The notes under the pieces: model-generated | Database searches by the model: none | The model's input: only the letters and a program-made list of their open reading frames with translations | Told to the model about the DNA's origin: nothing | Shown: positions 8,292 through 16,380 of the stretch, piece by piece | Numbering within the stretch: the stretch's first letter is position 1 | How the letters are laid out: the number at the start of each line of letters is the position of its first letter | Program-made: the position numbers and the translations under genes | Assembly (NCBI GenBank): GCA_022560735.1 | Contig: JADFSO010000002.1 | Coordinates: 117,634 to 181,633 of the forward strand | Origin: Pseudomonadota bacterium | GTDB lineage: Bacteria > Pseudomonadota > Gammaproteobacteria > Steroidobacterales > MnTg04 | DNA: 64,000 nt | Direction of reading: 5' to 3'

Positions 8292-9389
8292 ATGGCGCGC
8301 CGGAAGAGAGAAATGAATGTTTTCAACCTGGCCTTCCTGGATGTCATGTCCTGCGGCTTTGGCGCGGTCATTCTGGTCTTCCTGATCATCAATCATTCGA
8401 CCGAGAGAAACAAACAAGAAGTCAATGTCGAATTGCTGTCAGAGGTGGAGCGGATCGAAGAGCAGATTCTCGAGGGCGATGAATATCTCGTCCGGGTCAG
8501 GAACACCGTCGAGATTCTGCAACAGAAGAACGCCGCGACCGATGGTCTTGCCGATACCGTTGAGAAAAACCTGAAAAGAATTCGCGTAGAGCTGGCGCGA
8601 CTCGACGACGACACACTCGCGGCCGAGGAAAGCATCAATCAATTGAAATCGGATCTCCAGGCAAAGGACGAAGAACGCCGCCGGCTCGAAGGAGGCGTCG
8701 AAGAGGGCGAGCGCAAAGGCGACAATGTTCGCTCTTTCATCGGCGAAGGCAACCGCCAGTACCTGACCGGGATGCAGATGGGTGGCAAGCGCGTGCTGAT
8801 TCTGCTCGATGCTTCGGCGAGTATGCTCGATGAGACCATCGTCAATGTCATACGCCGAAGAAACATGCGCACGGAACAAAAACTTGCCGCGAGAAAATGG
8901 CAACGAGCGATCAGAACGGTGGACTGGCTGGCGGCACAGATTCCACCCGATAGCGAGTTTCAAATCTATACCTTTAACACGGTTGCGACGCCGCTGGTCG
9001 AAGGGACTCGCCGGCGCTGGCTGGCCGCGGGAGACGGCGCCGATCTCAACCGTGCGATCGAGCGCCTGCGTCACGTCGTGCCCGAAAAAGGCACCAGCCT
9101 GCATGCGGCGTTTCAGGTGGTTAACTCGTTGAGCCCGCGCCCCGACAACGTATTCCTGCTGGTCGATGGCCTGCCGACCCAGGGCGAAAATATCAAGCTG
9201 CAAGGGGTCATTTCAGGCCGGCAGCGGCAACGATTGTTCAGGCGCGCCCTGGCCATCCTGCCCGCCAATATTCCGGTCAATATCATATTGTTTCCGATGG
9301 AAGGCGACCCGGCTGCTGCCGCGGAATTCTGGCGGCTGGCGCAGGCAACCAGTGGGTCGTTTCTGAGCCCGTCACGAGACTGGCCGTAG
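8292..9389 (+). CDS. Membrane-anchored coiled-coil vWA protein 1
   Basis: A 365-residue protein starting one base after the previous stop. The basic N-terminus (MARRKREMN) leads to a membrane helix with NLAFLDVMSCGFGAVIL, then a charged coiled coil (about 40-150, heptad-like EVERIEEQILEGDEYLVRV). The C-terminal vWA domain (about 165-360) has an intact metal-ion-dependent adhesion site: DASAS, a Thr in EKGTSLHAAF and an Asp in FLLVDGLPTQ. The helix resembles ExbD/TolR (INVTPFIDVMLVLLIIF) in placing an Asp-Val after a short hydrophobic run. It is paralogous in plan to the next gene. A role as ligand-binding stator arm of the channel protein is inference. Confidence 0.85.
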   Translation: MARRKREMNVFNLAFLDVMSCGFGAVILVFLIINHSTERNKQEVNVELLSEVERIEEQILEGDEYLVRVRNTVEILQQKNAATDGLADTVEKNLKRIRVELARLDDDTLAAEESINQLKSDLQAKDEERRRLEGGVEEGERKGDNVRSFIGEGNRQYLTGMQMGGKRVLILLDASASMLDETIVNVIRRRNMRTEQKLAARKWQRAIRTVDWLAAQIPPDSEFQIYTFNTVATPLVEGTRRRWLAAGDGADLNRAIERLRHVVPEKGTSLHAAFQVVNSLSPRPDNVFLLVDGLPTQGENIKLQGVISGRQRQRLFRRALAILPANIPVNIILFPMEGDPAAAAEFWRLAQATSGSFLSPSRDWP

Positions 9390-9399
9390 GAGTTCTGGT

Positions 9400-10401
9400 A
9401 TGCGCAGGCGCAAGAACATAGAAGGAATCAGCATCGCTTTTCTCGACGTCATCGCCTGCGGATTTGGCGCGGTTATCCTGATGCTGATCCTGACCAAGGT
9501 GTTCGAGCCGATCATCATCGAAGAAACCGCGATCGAACTTACAGGCGTACTCGAGGAAAAGGAACGCCAGCTTTACGATATTCGCGGCGAGACCAGCATC
9601 CTCAATCGCGAGATGATTTCACGCGAGGACCAGTTGTCGGTCGCACGGCGGCGCCTTGCACGCCTGCAGGCGGAACTGTCGAAAATCCAGGGGCAGTTTG
9701 CCGCATCGAGCCAGGATGCCGAGGTCAACAATATTATCCAGGGCAAGCTGGCCGCCGCGCAGCAGGACCTGACCGCGGAGATGAGACGCCTGCAGGCTCA
9801 ATTCAACGAAATAAAAGACAACAACATGATCGGCGGGATCCCGGTCGATAGCGAATACATCATCTTCATTATTGACACCTCCGGGAGCATGTATAACTAC
9901 GCTTGGCCCCTGATGCTGGAAAAGGTGCGCGAAACGCTGGATGTCTATCCCCAGGTCAAGGGTATACAGGTCATGAACGACATGGGGCAGTTCATGTTCA
10001 GCCGCTATGTGGGCAAATGGATTCCGGACACACCGGGGCGGCGGAATGCGATCATCGAGCGCTTGCGCACCTGGAATGCATTCAGCAATTCGAGTCCGGT
10101 CGAAGGCATTACCAAGGCAATCTCAACCTTCTATTCCCCCGACAAGAAAATCAGCCTGTATGTGATGGGCGACGAGTTTACCGGTCGATCCATAGACACG
10201 GTGCTGAGGACGATTCGCACGATCAATCGTGAAGGCAAGGATGGAAAAAGACTGGTTCGAATCCATGCGATCGGTTTTCCGACCCAGTTCATCAGGCCGG
10301 AGCGCATGCAAGTCACGGGCGTCAGGTTTGCTACGCTGATGCGCTTGATGTGCGAACAAAACGGGGGCACTTTCGTGGCCCTGCCTTTTACCAGGACCTG
10401 A
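9400..10401 (+). CDS. Membrane-anchored coiled-coil vWA protein 2
   Basis: A 333-residue paralogue of the preceding protein and last gene of the operon, 10 bases downstream of it. The same architecture is visible: basic start, membrane helix with IAFLDVIACGFGAVILMLIL, coiled coil (about 45-145), and a vWA domain (about 150-333) with MIDAS motif DTSGS and a later MGDEFTG. The helix motif is conserved with paralogue 1 although the rest is strongly diverged, so it is probably under functional constraint. Downstream genes are convergent, so the operon ends here. The vWA call is firm; function as a heteromeric partner of paralogue 1 is inferred. Confidence 0.85.
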   Translation: MRRRKNIEGISIAFLDVIACGFGAVILMLILTKVFEPIIIEETAIELTGVLEEKERQLYDIRGETSILNREMISREDQLSVARRRLARLQAELSKIQGQFAASSQDAEVNNIIQGKLAAAQQDLTAEMRRLQAQFNEIKDNNMIGGIPVDSEYIIFIIDTSGSMYNYAWPLMLEKVRETLDVYPQVKGIQVMNDMGQFMFSRYVGKWIPDTPGRRNAIIERLRTWNAFSNSSPVEGITKAISTFYSPDKKISLYVMGDEFTGRSIDTVLRTIRTINREGKDGKRLVRIHAIGFPTQFIRPERMQVTGVRFATLMRLMCEQNGGTFVALPFTRT

Positions 10402-10429
10402 TCAGCCATCGCCCCCGGCCCGGCCCTGC

Positions 10430-11524
10430 TTAGTTGGCTTGCAATGCCGATAGCAGCCGGTCGAGGGTCGCTGTTACCTGTCTGACCGTTATTCGCTCCA
10501 TCGCTTTCGAAGAATGAATTCTCTTGCCCCAATCTGCGTCATTGACCGAGAGCCCGTATTCCGCCTGCAGTGCGCCCGGGTATTCGTTGATCAGCCACTC
10601 TCTGCTGAGGTAGGGCGCCGCCCGATCCGGGTTGGTCGATGCGAACAGCCCGATAACCGGCGTCGCGACCGCCGTCGCCATGTGCCCGGGTCCTGAATCC
10701 GGACAAATCAGCGTGCTTGCCTTGCCGAGGATCGCCAGCAACTGGCGCAGACTTGTCTGGCCGACCAGGTTCACCGGCCGGTTTCTGCACTCGCCAACGA
10801 TTTTTGCTGCAAAATTTTTCTCCGCCGCCGAGTTCCCGCCGCTCAGAATCACCGTAGCCTGCCATCGATCGGCGGCGTGATCGGCGACCGCCGCATAGCG
10901 TTCGGGCAACCAGTTGCGGTGGTTCAGTTTTCGGCCTCGCAGCATGCTGCTGCACGGAGAAATCACGACGGCCGGTCGCTCAGCGGGGATTATCTTTTTA
11001 GCAAACTCAAGTTCCTCATCGGACAAGCGAATATCCCAGCGCATCGAGCGATCCGTCACACCCAACGCTTCCGCAAAGCCGAAAAATGAATCCATGACAT
11101 GCTGCCGCTTGCGGGCTTTTATCTGCTCCCGGGTAAACACCCATTGCAGATCCCTCGCCCGCGCGCGATCGAAGCCCAGGCGTCGATCGGCCTTTAGCTG
11201 CGCACTCGCCAGGTTGGCTCGCATGGACGGATGCATGTGCAACAACAGATCGAATCGCCTATTTAAGAGCTTTCGACGAAGTTGGCGTAAACCCTTGAAA
11301 CCTTGGGATTTATCTAAAATGACAAATTCAATATCCGGGATGCTGCCCAGCAGGCCGAATTCTGTGCTGCCGATGATCCAGGTAAACCGCGTGGTCGGCC
11401 ATGCATCCTGCAGCGTACGAATAACCGGCAAGGCGTGACAACAATCGCCAAGCGCCGAGAGCCTGACTATGCAGACAGTGGCCGGCACCGTTGCAGAATT
11501 GCCGCTGCGGGATTTCACCGGCAC
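10430..11524 (-). CDS. Glycosyltransferase family 9 (heptosyltransferase-like)
   Basis: A 364-residue GT9 enzyme, the family that transfers ADP-heptose or related sugars onto lipopolysaccharide core on the cytoplasmic side. N-terminal VCIVRLSALGDCCHALPVI is the canonical GT9 start, VVISPCSSM and VILSGGNSAAEKN fall in the donor-binding half, and CPDSGPGHMATAVATPVIGLFASTNPDR is the family signature (quoted in parts: DSGPGHMATA, VIGLFASTNP). The listed start is a GTG sharing one base with the stop of the upstream lipoprotein gene. An internal GTG a few residues before VCIVRL would also fit the family N-terminus. Exact sugar and acceptor cannot be told from sequence. Confidence 0.85.
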   Translation of the reverse strand: MPVKSRSGNSATVPATVCIVRLSALGDCCHALPVIRTLQDAWPTTRFTWIIGSTEFGLLGSIPDIEFVILDKSQGFKGLRQLRRKLLNRRFDLLLHMHPSMRANLASAQLKADRRLGFDRARARDLQWVFTREQIKARKRQHVMDSFFGFAEALGVTDRSMRWDIRLSDEELEFAKKIIPAERPAVVISPCSSMLRGRKLNHRNWLPERYAAVADHAADRWQATVILSGGNSAAEKNFAAKIVGECRNRPVNLVGQTSLRQLLAILGKASTLICPDSGPGHMATAVATPVIGLFASTNPDRAAPYLSREWLINEYPGALQAEYGLSVNDADWGKRIHSSKAMERITVRQVTATLDRLLSALQAN

Positions 11525-12774
11525 TAATCGGCTAAAAATTCCGCCAGTGGCCAGCGCGCCGTCAGCACGCGTGACTGCTCGCCCGTTTCAGTCCACGCGA
11601 ACAACAAATCGCCGCCGGCGCGCAACATATGCGGGAAGCCGGACAAGCGCTGGCTACCGGTCAAGGCGATCTCCTGCGGCTCACCGAGTTCGCCGTGCCG
11701 CGCCACCGCCCTGATTCTCAGCGCGGCCATTCCCTGATCCAGTTCATCGAGCCAACTGACCACGGCAAGACCATCGGCTACCCAGCTTACATCGACGCGC
11801 CCCAATGCTGACCCGCTGCTGATCGTGACAGCCGCGGAAAAATGCTCGCCGCCATCGTCGGAGAATGCCGCCCTGACTTGCCTGCTATCGTCGGCGCCGC
11901 TGAACCATGCCACGACCAGTTTGTCACCGCGACTGTCGACCGCCGGTCCGTTGACCGGGCAACCGGCAATTTTCCAGCCGTCTTTCGCCACCAGGGCGGG
12001 TTCGCTCCAGCCCTTCCCGGTCAGCCGGATGATGCCAATATCGCGAATGCCGTTTACACTCAGGTCGCGATAAACCACGGCAAGGCCGTCGCTCAGATGC
12101 GCCAGGTCGGTCTGGCAGCAGTCGCAAATGAGAGAGTCCAGTTCGAGCGATTCAAGGATCTGGCCGCCGCCATCGATCGTGGCCCAACGCAAGGTCATGC
12201 CGCCGTTCGCGGCCTCGCCGGTCATCTCGCTCACCTCGTGGCCGACCATCCGGGCGGTTTTCCGCCCATCCAGCCAGACCGCGCCGAGCGTTTCGCCGAG
12301 CGCGATCATGCTGACGAAGCCATGTTCGGTCGGAGTGCCGTCGTCGTGCGGGCTCATCGCGGGCTGCCAGTTCACGCCATCGCGGGACAATGAAATTCTG
12401 ACGTCATAGGCATAGGTTCCACCCGGCCTTTTCTGCAGCCAGTGGGCGGCCCACAGATCGCCGGCGATGCGGGTCACCGATGGAAAATCCGCCCAGTTGA
12501 CGAACCAGTCGTCACCGCTCGCCACAGTGCGCGATCGGGACCAGCCCATATCTTCATAGACCGAGTAGCGCAGCGTGGTCCTGGCGGCGGTTGTCTCGAG
12601 CCAGCTCAAAATGACCGTGCCATCGGCGCCAGCCTGGAGATGGGGCTCGGCGCTACCGCTGGCGGCAGGCGACTGAACCGGCAAGACCTGCGATTTCCGG
12701 GCCGGCGCTTCGCCGGTGCACGCCGCCAGGAATATGGCCAGGGCCAGGACAGTTGCCAGATTTCCAGCACGCAT
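11524..12774 (-). CDS. BNR/sialidase-like lipoprotein
   Basis: A 416-residue predicted lipoprotein. I chose the ATG at 12774, which gives a signal peptide with lipobox (LALAIFLAAC); the open frame running farther upstream crosses the tRNA-Leu gene and is not coding. The mature protein is built from repeated Trp-rich beta blades with Asp-box-like SxDxGxxW motifs (SLSRDGVNWQPA, AFSDDGGEHFSAA), typical of sialidase/BNR beta-propellers. A pair of adjacent cysteines (ICDCCQTD) lies near the middle. Catalytic sialidase residues are not evident, so a binding or unknown hydrolase role is as likely. It is translationally coupled to the GT9 gene downstream. Confidence 0.75.
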   Translation of the reverse strand: MRAGNLATVLALAIFLAACTGEAPARKSQVLPVQSPAASGSAEPHLQAGADGTVILSWLETTAARTTLRYSVYEDMGWSRSRTVASGDDWFVNWADFPSVTRIAGDLWAAHWLQKRPGGTYAYDVRISLSRDGVNWQPAMSPHDDGTPTEHGFVSMIALGETLGAVWLDGRKTARMVGHEVSEMTGEAANGGMTLRWATIDGGGQILESLELDSLICDCCQTDLAHLSDGLAVVYRDLSVNGIRDIGIIRLTGKGWSEPALVAKDGWKIAGCPVNGPAVDSRGDKLVVAWFSGADDSRQVRAAFSDDGGEHFSAAVTISSGSALGRVDVSWVADGLAVVSWLDELDQGMAALRIRAVARHGELGEPQEIALTGSQRLSGFPHMLRAGGDLLFAWTETGEQSRVLTARWPLAEFLAD

Positions 12775-13074
12775 TAGATTTCCCCGCGACAATGACTGAA
12801 CCAGGCAGTATCCTAGCAAAGAGCAATGGCGAAACGAACAATCGCATGAGCGGGCGGGCCAGCGGACCCGGTATCCATCCGGGTATTTTCCCGTGGGCTT
12901 TCCATACTTGTGCCGGGGGAAAAAGCGGGGAGAACCAGGATGAATTGGAAACTGATTTTTGCGGGCGGCATTGTTGATTATGCCGGGGCCTGGTTTGCGG
13001 ACAAATACGCTGCCGATTGAGGCCGCTGCCCGGACGGATCGTCGTCTGCTTTTTCTCTTCCCGTTTAGAGAATT
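12775..13074. other. Intergenic stretch with a hairpin and a doubtful micro-ORF
   Basis: No established gene here. A hairpin at 12866-12884 (ACCCGG, 7-base loop, CCGGGT) is followed by ATTTT on the + strand and could be a weak terminator. An ATG at 12940 preceded by GGGGAG opens a 26-codon frame to 13020 (MNWKLIFAGGIVDYAGAWF...), hydrophobic and without a recognised match. I do not call it a gene. The rest is presumably the upstream region of the lipoprotein gene and the 3' side of tRNA-Leu. Confidence 0.4.
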
Positions 13075-13161
13075 TGGTGCCCAGGGCGAGACTCGAACTC
13101 GCACATCCGTAAGGACACGGCGACCTGAACGCCGCGCGTCTACCAATTCCGCCACCTGGGC
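13075..13161 (-). tRNA. tRNA-Leu (anticodon CAG)
   Basis: Read on the minus strand, the acceptor arm GCCCAGG (13155-13161) pairs with CCTGGGC (13079-13085), followed by discriminator A and an encoded CCA (13075-13077). The anticodon stem CGGCG/CGCCG encloses loop TTCAGGT, giving anticodon CAG. A long variable arm (TGTCCTTACGGATG) marks a class II tRNA, and the T arm GCGAG-TTCGAGT-CTCGC is regular. Confidence 0.96.
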
Positions 13162-13167
13162 AGGCAG

Positions 13168-13188
13168 GGCCGGCGCGATGCGCCGGCC
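13168..13188. other. Perfect 9-bp hairpin in tRNA-Leu 5' leader
   Basis: GGCCGGCGC and GCGCCGGCC flank a three-base GAT loop, a perfect palindrome between the likely promoter and the 5' end of tRNA-Leu. It would lie in the leader removed by RNase P. No T run follows on either strand, so it is not a standard terminator. Confidence 0.6.
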
Positions 13189-13200
13189 GATGAGGCGCGC

Positions 13201-13230
13201 ACTTTAATGCACGCGCCGAATACTTGTCAA
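13201..13230 (-). promoter_or_regulatory. Promoter for tRNA-Leu
   Basis: On the minus strand a consensus -35 TTGACA (13225-13230) and a -10-like TAAAGT (13201-13206) are separated by 18 bases. They lie about 40 bases upstream of the tRNA 5' end. The -35 is perfect, the -10 moderate. Confidence 0.55.
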
Positions 13231-13273
13231 TCGGCCAGCAGGTCGTCAGGCTGTCACCAGGCAGGGAGTGCGG

Positions 13274-15502
13274 ATGGCCAGCAAAAAACAATGGAAGGAT
13301 CGTGATCCCGAAGCCGCGCGGGAAGCCGGTCGTTATCGCTATCCGATACCCAGCAGGGCATTGATCAATCGATCCCTCGAGGAGGTCGGCAGACCGCTGA
13401 GCCTGACGGAACTCATTGCCGCGCTGGGTCTGCAAGGGCAACGCGCGCGGACCGCGCTGGCCAGGCGCATGGAGGCGATGGCCCGGGACGGGCAGGTAAT
13501 CAAGAACCGCAAAGGGCTGTATTGCCTGACCGGCCATTTGCCGGTCAGCACGGGAAGAATCCACGGTCACCCGGATGGTTTCGGATTCCTGATCCCCGAC
13601 AGCGAGGGCGCGCGAGACATTTACTTGTCGGCCCGGGAGATGCGCCAGGTCATGCATGGGGATCGGGTGGCGGTCAGGGTGCGGGGCGAAGACCGGCGAG
13701 GACGGCCCGAGGGCGTCATCGTCGAGGTTCTCGAACGTAAGACCAAAGAGCTGGTCGGCAGGTTTCAGCTTGAACGGGGCAAGGGCTTTGTGGTCCCGGA
13801 CAATCATCGCTACAGCCGGAACATTTCGGTAGCGCCAAGATACCGCAAAGGCGCCAGGCCGGGTCAGGTCGTCATCCTGAAGATCAGCGCACAACCGACC
13901 GCACACAGTCCTGCGCTCGGTCAGGTACAGAAAATCCTGGGCGAAGTCGATGAGCCAGGCATGGAAACGCTGATCGCCATCAGCGCGCATGGCTTGCCGA
14001 ATGTCTGGCCCGAAGCCGTGCAAAGCGAGCTTGGCCGTTTTGGCAAGCAGGTCCCCGAGGCCGCGAAATATGATCGCTACGATTTGCGCGATACTCCCTT
14101 GCTGACCATCGATGGCGCCGATGCCAGGGATTTTGACGATGCCGTGTATTGCGAAAGGACTCGTGAGGGCTGGACGATCCTGGTGGCCATCGCCGATGTT
14201 TCCCACTATGTAAAACCAGGCAGCGCACTGGACCAGGAAGCGCAACAGCGCGGGACCTCGGTCTATTTTCCGCGTGAGGTGATCCCGATGCTGCCGGAAA
14301 TACTCTCCAATGGCCTGTGCAGCCTCAAACCCAGGGTAGACCGCCTGTGCCTGGTTTGCGAAATGAAGCTGTCGGAGCAGGGCAAGGTCTTGTCGTCCGA
14401 GTTTTATCAAGCGCTGATGCGATCGGCGGCGCGGCTGACCTACAACCAGGTGGCCGATATCCTGATTCGCAAAAACGCCGCGAGCCGCAGGAAATACCGG
14501 CGCCTGTTAAAGCCCCTCTCGGCATTGCACGATGCTTATCGCGCGATGGCCCGGGCCAGGCATCGGCGCGGCGCACTGGAATTCGACATACCCGAGGTCA
14601 AGGCGGTATTTGCCGGCGACGGGACGCTCAAAGACCTGGTTGCCTATCCGCGCAACGATGCGCACCGGATCATCGAGGAGTGCATGATCGCCGCCAACAT
14701 CGAGGCGGCCCGCTTTATACGCCGCAAACGACGGCCCTTTCTTTATCGTTCCCATGCCGGGCCCGATCAGAAAAAGATGGCCGATCTGCGCTTGTTTCTC
14801 GCCGCGGAGGGTTTGTCGCTCGGTGGCGGGAAAAAACCGAAGTCACTGGATTACAGCCGCTTGCTGGAGAAAGTGGCGACCCGCGACGATAAAGACCTGA
14901 TCGAGACGGTGCTGCTGCGCTCCCTGTCCAGGGCGGTCTACGAACCCGACAACTCAGGCCACTTCGGCCTGGCGCTGGCGGAGTATGCGCATTTCACCTC
15001 ACCGATACGCCGCTATCCTGACCTGCTGGTACACCGGGCGATCAAGCACGCGCTGGCGGGTGGCGATGCGGGAGAGTTCACTTATACAAGAAAGCAAATG
15101 GCCCTTTTGGGGGCGCAGAGCTCGGCGGCGGAACAGCGCGCCGACGACGCGACCCGACAGGCCATGGATTACCTGAAGTGCGAGTACATGCAGGATAAGA
15201 TTGGCCAGGTTTTCACGGCGGTAATCTCGGGGGTGACCAATTTCGGTCTGTTCGTGCAGATTCCCGGAAAACAAATCGAGGGGCTGGTTCATGTCAGCGC
15301 GCTGCCGGTGGATTATTACGAGCACGACGCGACCCATCACACGCTGACCGGGGAGAAAAAGCGCCTGGAATTCCGCTTGTCGGACGCGTTGCAGGTCCGC
15401 GTCAGCCACGTGGATATGGGCAAGAGAAAAATCGATTTTGAACTGGCAGGCGATCCGCCGGTGAGAAAATCGCCGCCAAAAAGACCTGGGCGGAGACGGT
15501 GA
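13274..15502 (+). CDS. rnr: Ribonuclease R
   Basis: 3'-5' exoribonuclease of the RNB family that degrades structured RNA, about 742 residues. I prefer ATG 13274 to the upstream GTG 13268 because GGGAG at 13264-13268 is well spaced only for the ATG. Domains in order: N-terminal helix-turn-helix-like region, cold-shock domains (TGRIHGHPDGFGFL near 95), the RNB catalytic domain with the metal-binding Asp cluster TIDGADARDFDDAVYCE (about 275), HFTSPIRRYPDLLVHR, and a C-terminal S1 domain (VISGVTNFGLFVQ). The tail is basic. The stop overlaps the rlmB start by four bases, the usual gammaproteobacterial rnr-rlmB pair. tRNA-Leu is divergent upstream. Confidence 0.97.
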   Translation: MASKKQWKDRDPEAAREAGRYRYPIPSRALINRSLEEVGRPLSLTELIAALGLQGQRARTALARRMEAMARDGQVIKNRKGLYCLTGHLPVSTGRIHGHPDGFGFLIPDSEGARDIYLSAREMRQVMHGDRVAVRVRGEDRRGRPEGVIVEVLERKTKELVGRFQLERGKGFVVPDNHRYSRNISVAPRYRKGARPGQVVILKISAQPTAHSPALGQVQKILGEVDEPGMETLIAISAHGLPNVWPEAVQSELGRFGKQVPEAAKYDRYDLRDTPLLTIDGADARDFDDAVYCERTREGWTILVAIADVSHYVKPGSALDQEAQQRGTSVYFPREVIPMLPEILSNGLCSLKPRVDRLCLVCEMKLSEQGKVLSSEFYQALMRSAARLTYNQVADILIRKNAASRRKYRRLLKPLSALHDAYRAMARARHRRGALEFDIPEVKAVFAGDGTLKDLVAYPRNDAHRIIEECMIAANIEAARFIRRKRRPFLYRSHAGPDQKKMADLRLFLAAEGLSLGGGKKPKSLDYSRLLEKVATRDDKDLIETVLLRSLSRAVYEPDNSGHFGLALAEYAHFTSPIRRYPDLLVHRAIKHALAGGDAGEFTYTRKQMALLGAQSSAAEQRADDATRQAMDYLKCEYMQDKIGQVFTAVISGVTNFGLFVQIPGKQIEGLVHVSALPVDYYEHDATHHTLTGEKKRLEFRLSDALQVRVSHVDMGKRKIDFELAGDPPVRKSPPKRPGRRR

Positions 15503-16236
15503 GCAAGAATTTCGTCTATGGTTTTCACGCGATCGAAACGCTGCTGAAAACGCGGGCGCAAGACGTAGAGAAGCTGCTGGTCTGTGAGCGCAGGAATCGT
15601 CGCACCGGCGACATCGTGCAGCAGGCAGAATCGCTGGGCATCCCGGTTGAGCGAGCGAGCCGGGCGGACCTGGACCGGCGCAGCGCCAACGCGAACCACC
15701 AGGGCTTGTTGGCCTGGGTCAGCCCGCAGGCGGTACACAACGAGGCATTCCTCAAGGACCTGGTGCTGGCCGAAGGCAGCAGGATTTTCCTGCTGGTCCT
15801 GGACGAGATCCAGGATCCGCATAACCTGGGCGCCTGCCTGAGGTCGGCGGATGGCGCAGGCGTATCAGCGGTGCTTAGTCCTCGGCGAAAGTGCGCGGGA
15901 CTGACTCCGGCGGTGCGCAAGGTCGCCAGCGGCGCGGCAGAAACGGTGCCATTGGTCCAGGTCGGCAATCTTGCCCGCATGCTGCGTTGGCTGGCGGAGC
16001 AGGATGTGCGGATTATCGGGCTATGCGGCGATGGCGAGGCGAGCCTGTACGACACTGTCTTGACCGGCCCGCTGGCGCTGGTGCTCGGCGGCGAGGGCAA
16101 AGGGCTGAGAAGGCTGACCAGGGACCACTGCACGACTTTGGCGGCGCTGCCGATGCGCGGCGCCATCGAAAGTCTCAATGTTTCGGTGGCGGCCGGAATC
16201 TGTCTCTACGAAGCCTTGCGTCAGCGGATGGTCTGA
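15499..16236 (+). CDS. rlmB: 23S rRNA 2'-O-methyltransferase (G2251)
   Basis: SpoU/TrmH-type SPOUT methyltransferase that 2'-O-methylates G2251 in the peptidyl-transferase P loop. The 245-residue length is normal. The substrate-binding N-domain opens with FVYGFHAIETLL. The knotted catalytic domain shows all three SpoU motifs: LDEIQDPHNLGACLRSAD, LVLGGEGKGLRRL and IESLNVSVAAGICLYEALRQ. It starts at GTG overlapping the rnr stop, indicating coupling to rnr. Confidence 0.96.
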   Translation: MSKNFVYGFHAIETLLKTRAQDVEKLLVCERRNRRTGDIVQQAESLGIPVERASRADLDRRSANANHQGLLAWVSPQAVHNEAFLKDLVLAEGSRIFLLVLDEIQDPHNLGACLRSADGAGVSAVLSPRRKCAGLTPAVRKVASGAAETVPLVQVGNLARMLRWLAEQDVRIIGLCGDGEASLYDTVLTGPLALVLGGEGKGLRRLTRDHCTTLAALPMRGAIESLNVSVAAGICLYEALRQRMV

Positions 16237-16328
16237 GGAGCAAAAAACTTGCTCAACATCGCCAACTTGTTTAGCATTCGGCTCCCTGCGTTTTGGCGCA
16301 GACACACAGGGCGTTTTGACGACGCCGA

Positions 16329-16375
16329 CTCCTTGCCTCACCGGAAAGCCGGGGGGCTGTTCAATCCGTAAGGAG
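16329..16375 (+). promoter_or_regulatory. Candidate autoregulatory leader of rpsF (SD-sequestering)
   Basis: CTCCTT (16329-16334) is complementary to the rpsF Shine-Dalgarno AAGGAG (16370-16375), and between them CCGG-AAAG-CCGG (16341-16352) can form an inner stem. Such a fold would hide the ribosome-binding site. S6:S18 leaders are known upstream of rpsF in many bacteria, but I have not matched the consensus base by base. Confidence 0.35.
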
Positions 16376-16380
16376 AGTTC

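Noticed and set aside
2..10401. Zorya or Tol-Pal/Ton system
   Set aside because: A MotA/TolQ-like gene is present, but no MotB/OmpA-type, TolR/ExbD, helicase or TolB/Pal gene accompanies it.
12775..13155. N-terminal extension of the BNR lipoprotein into tRNA-Leu
   Set aside because: The extension is low complexity and covers the tRNA; starting at 12774 gives a proper lipoprotein signal.
12653..14410. 585-codon minus-strand frame
   Set aside because: It runs through tRNA-Leu and antisense to rnr; its start and content have no recognisable domain.
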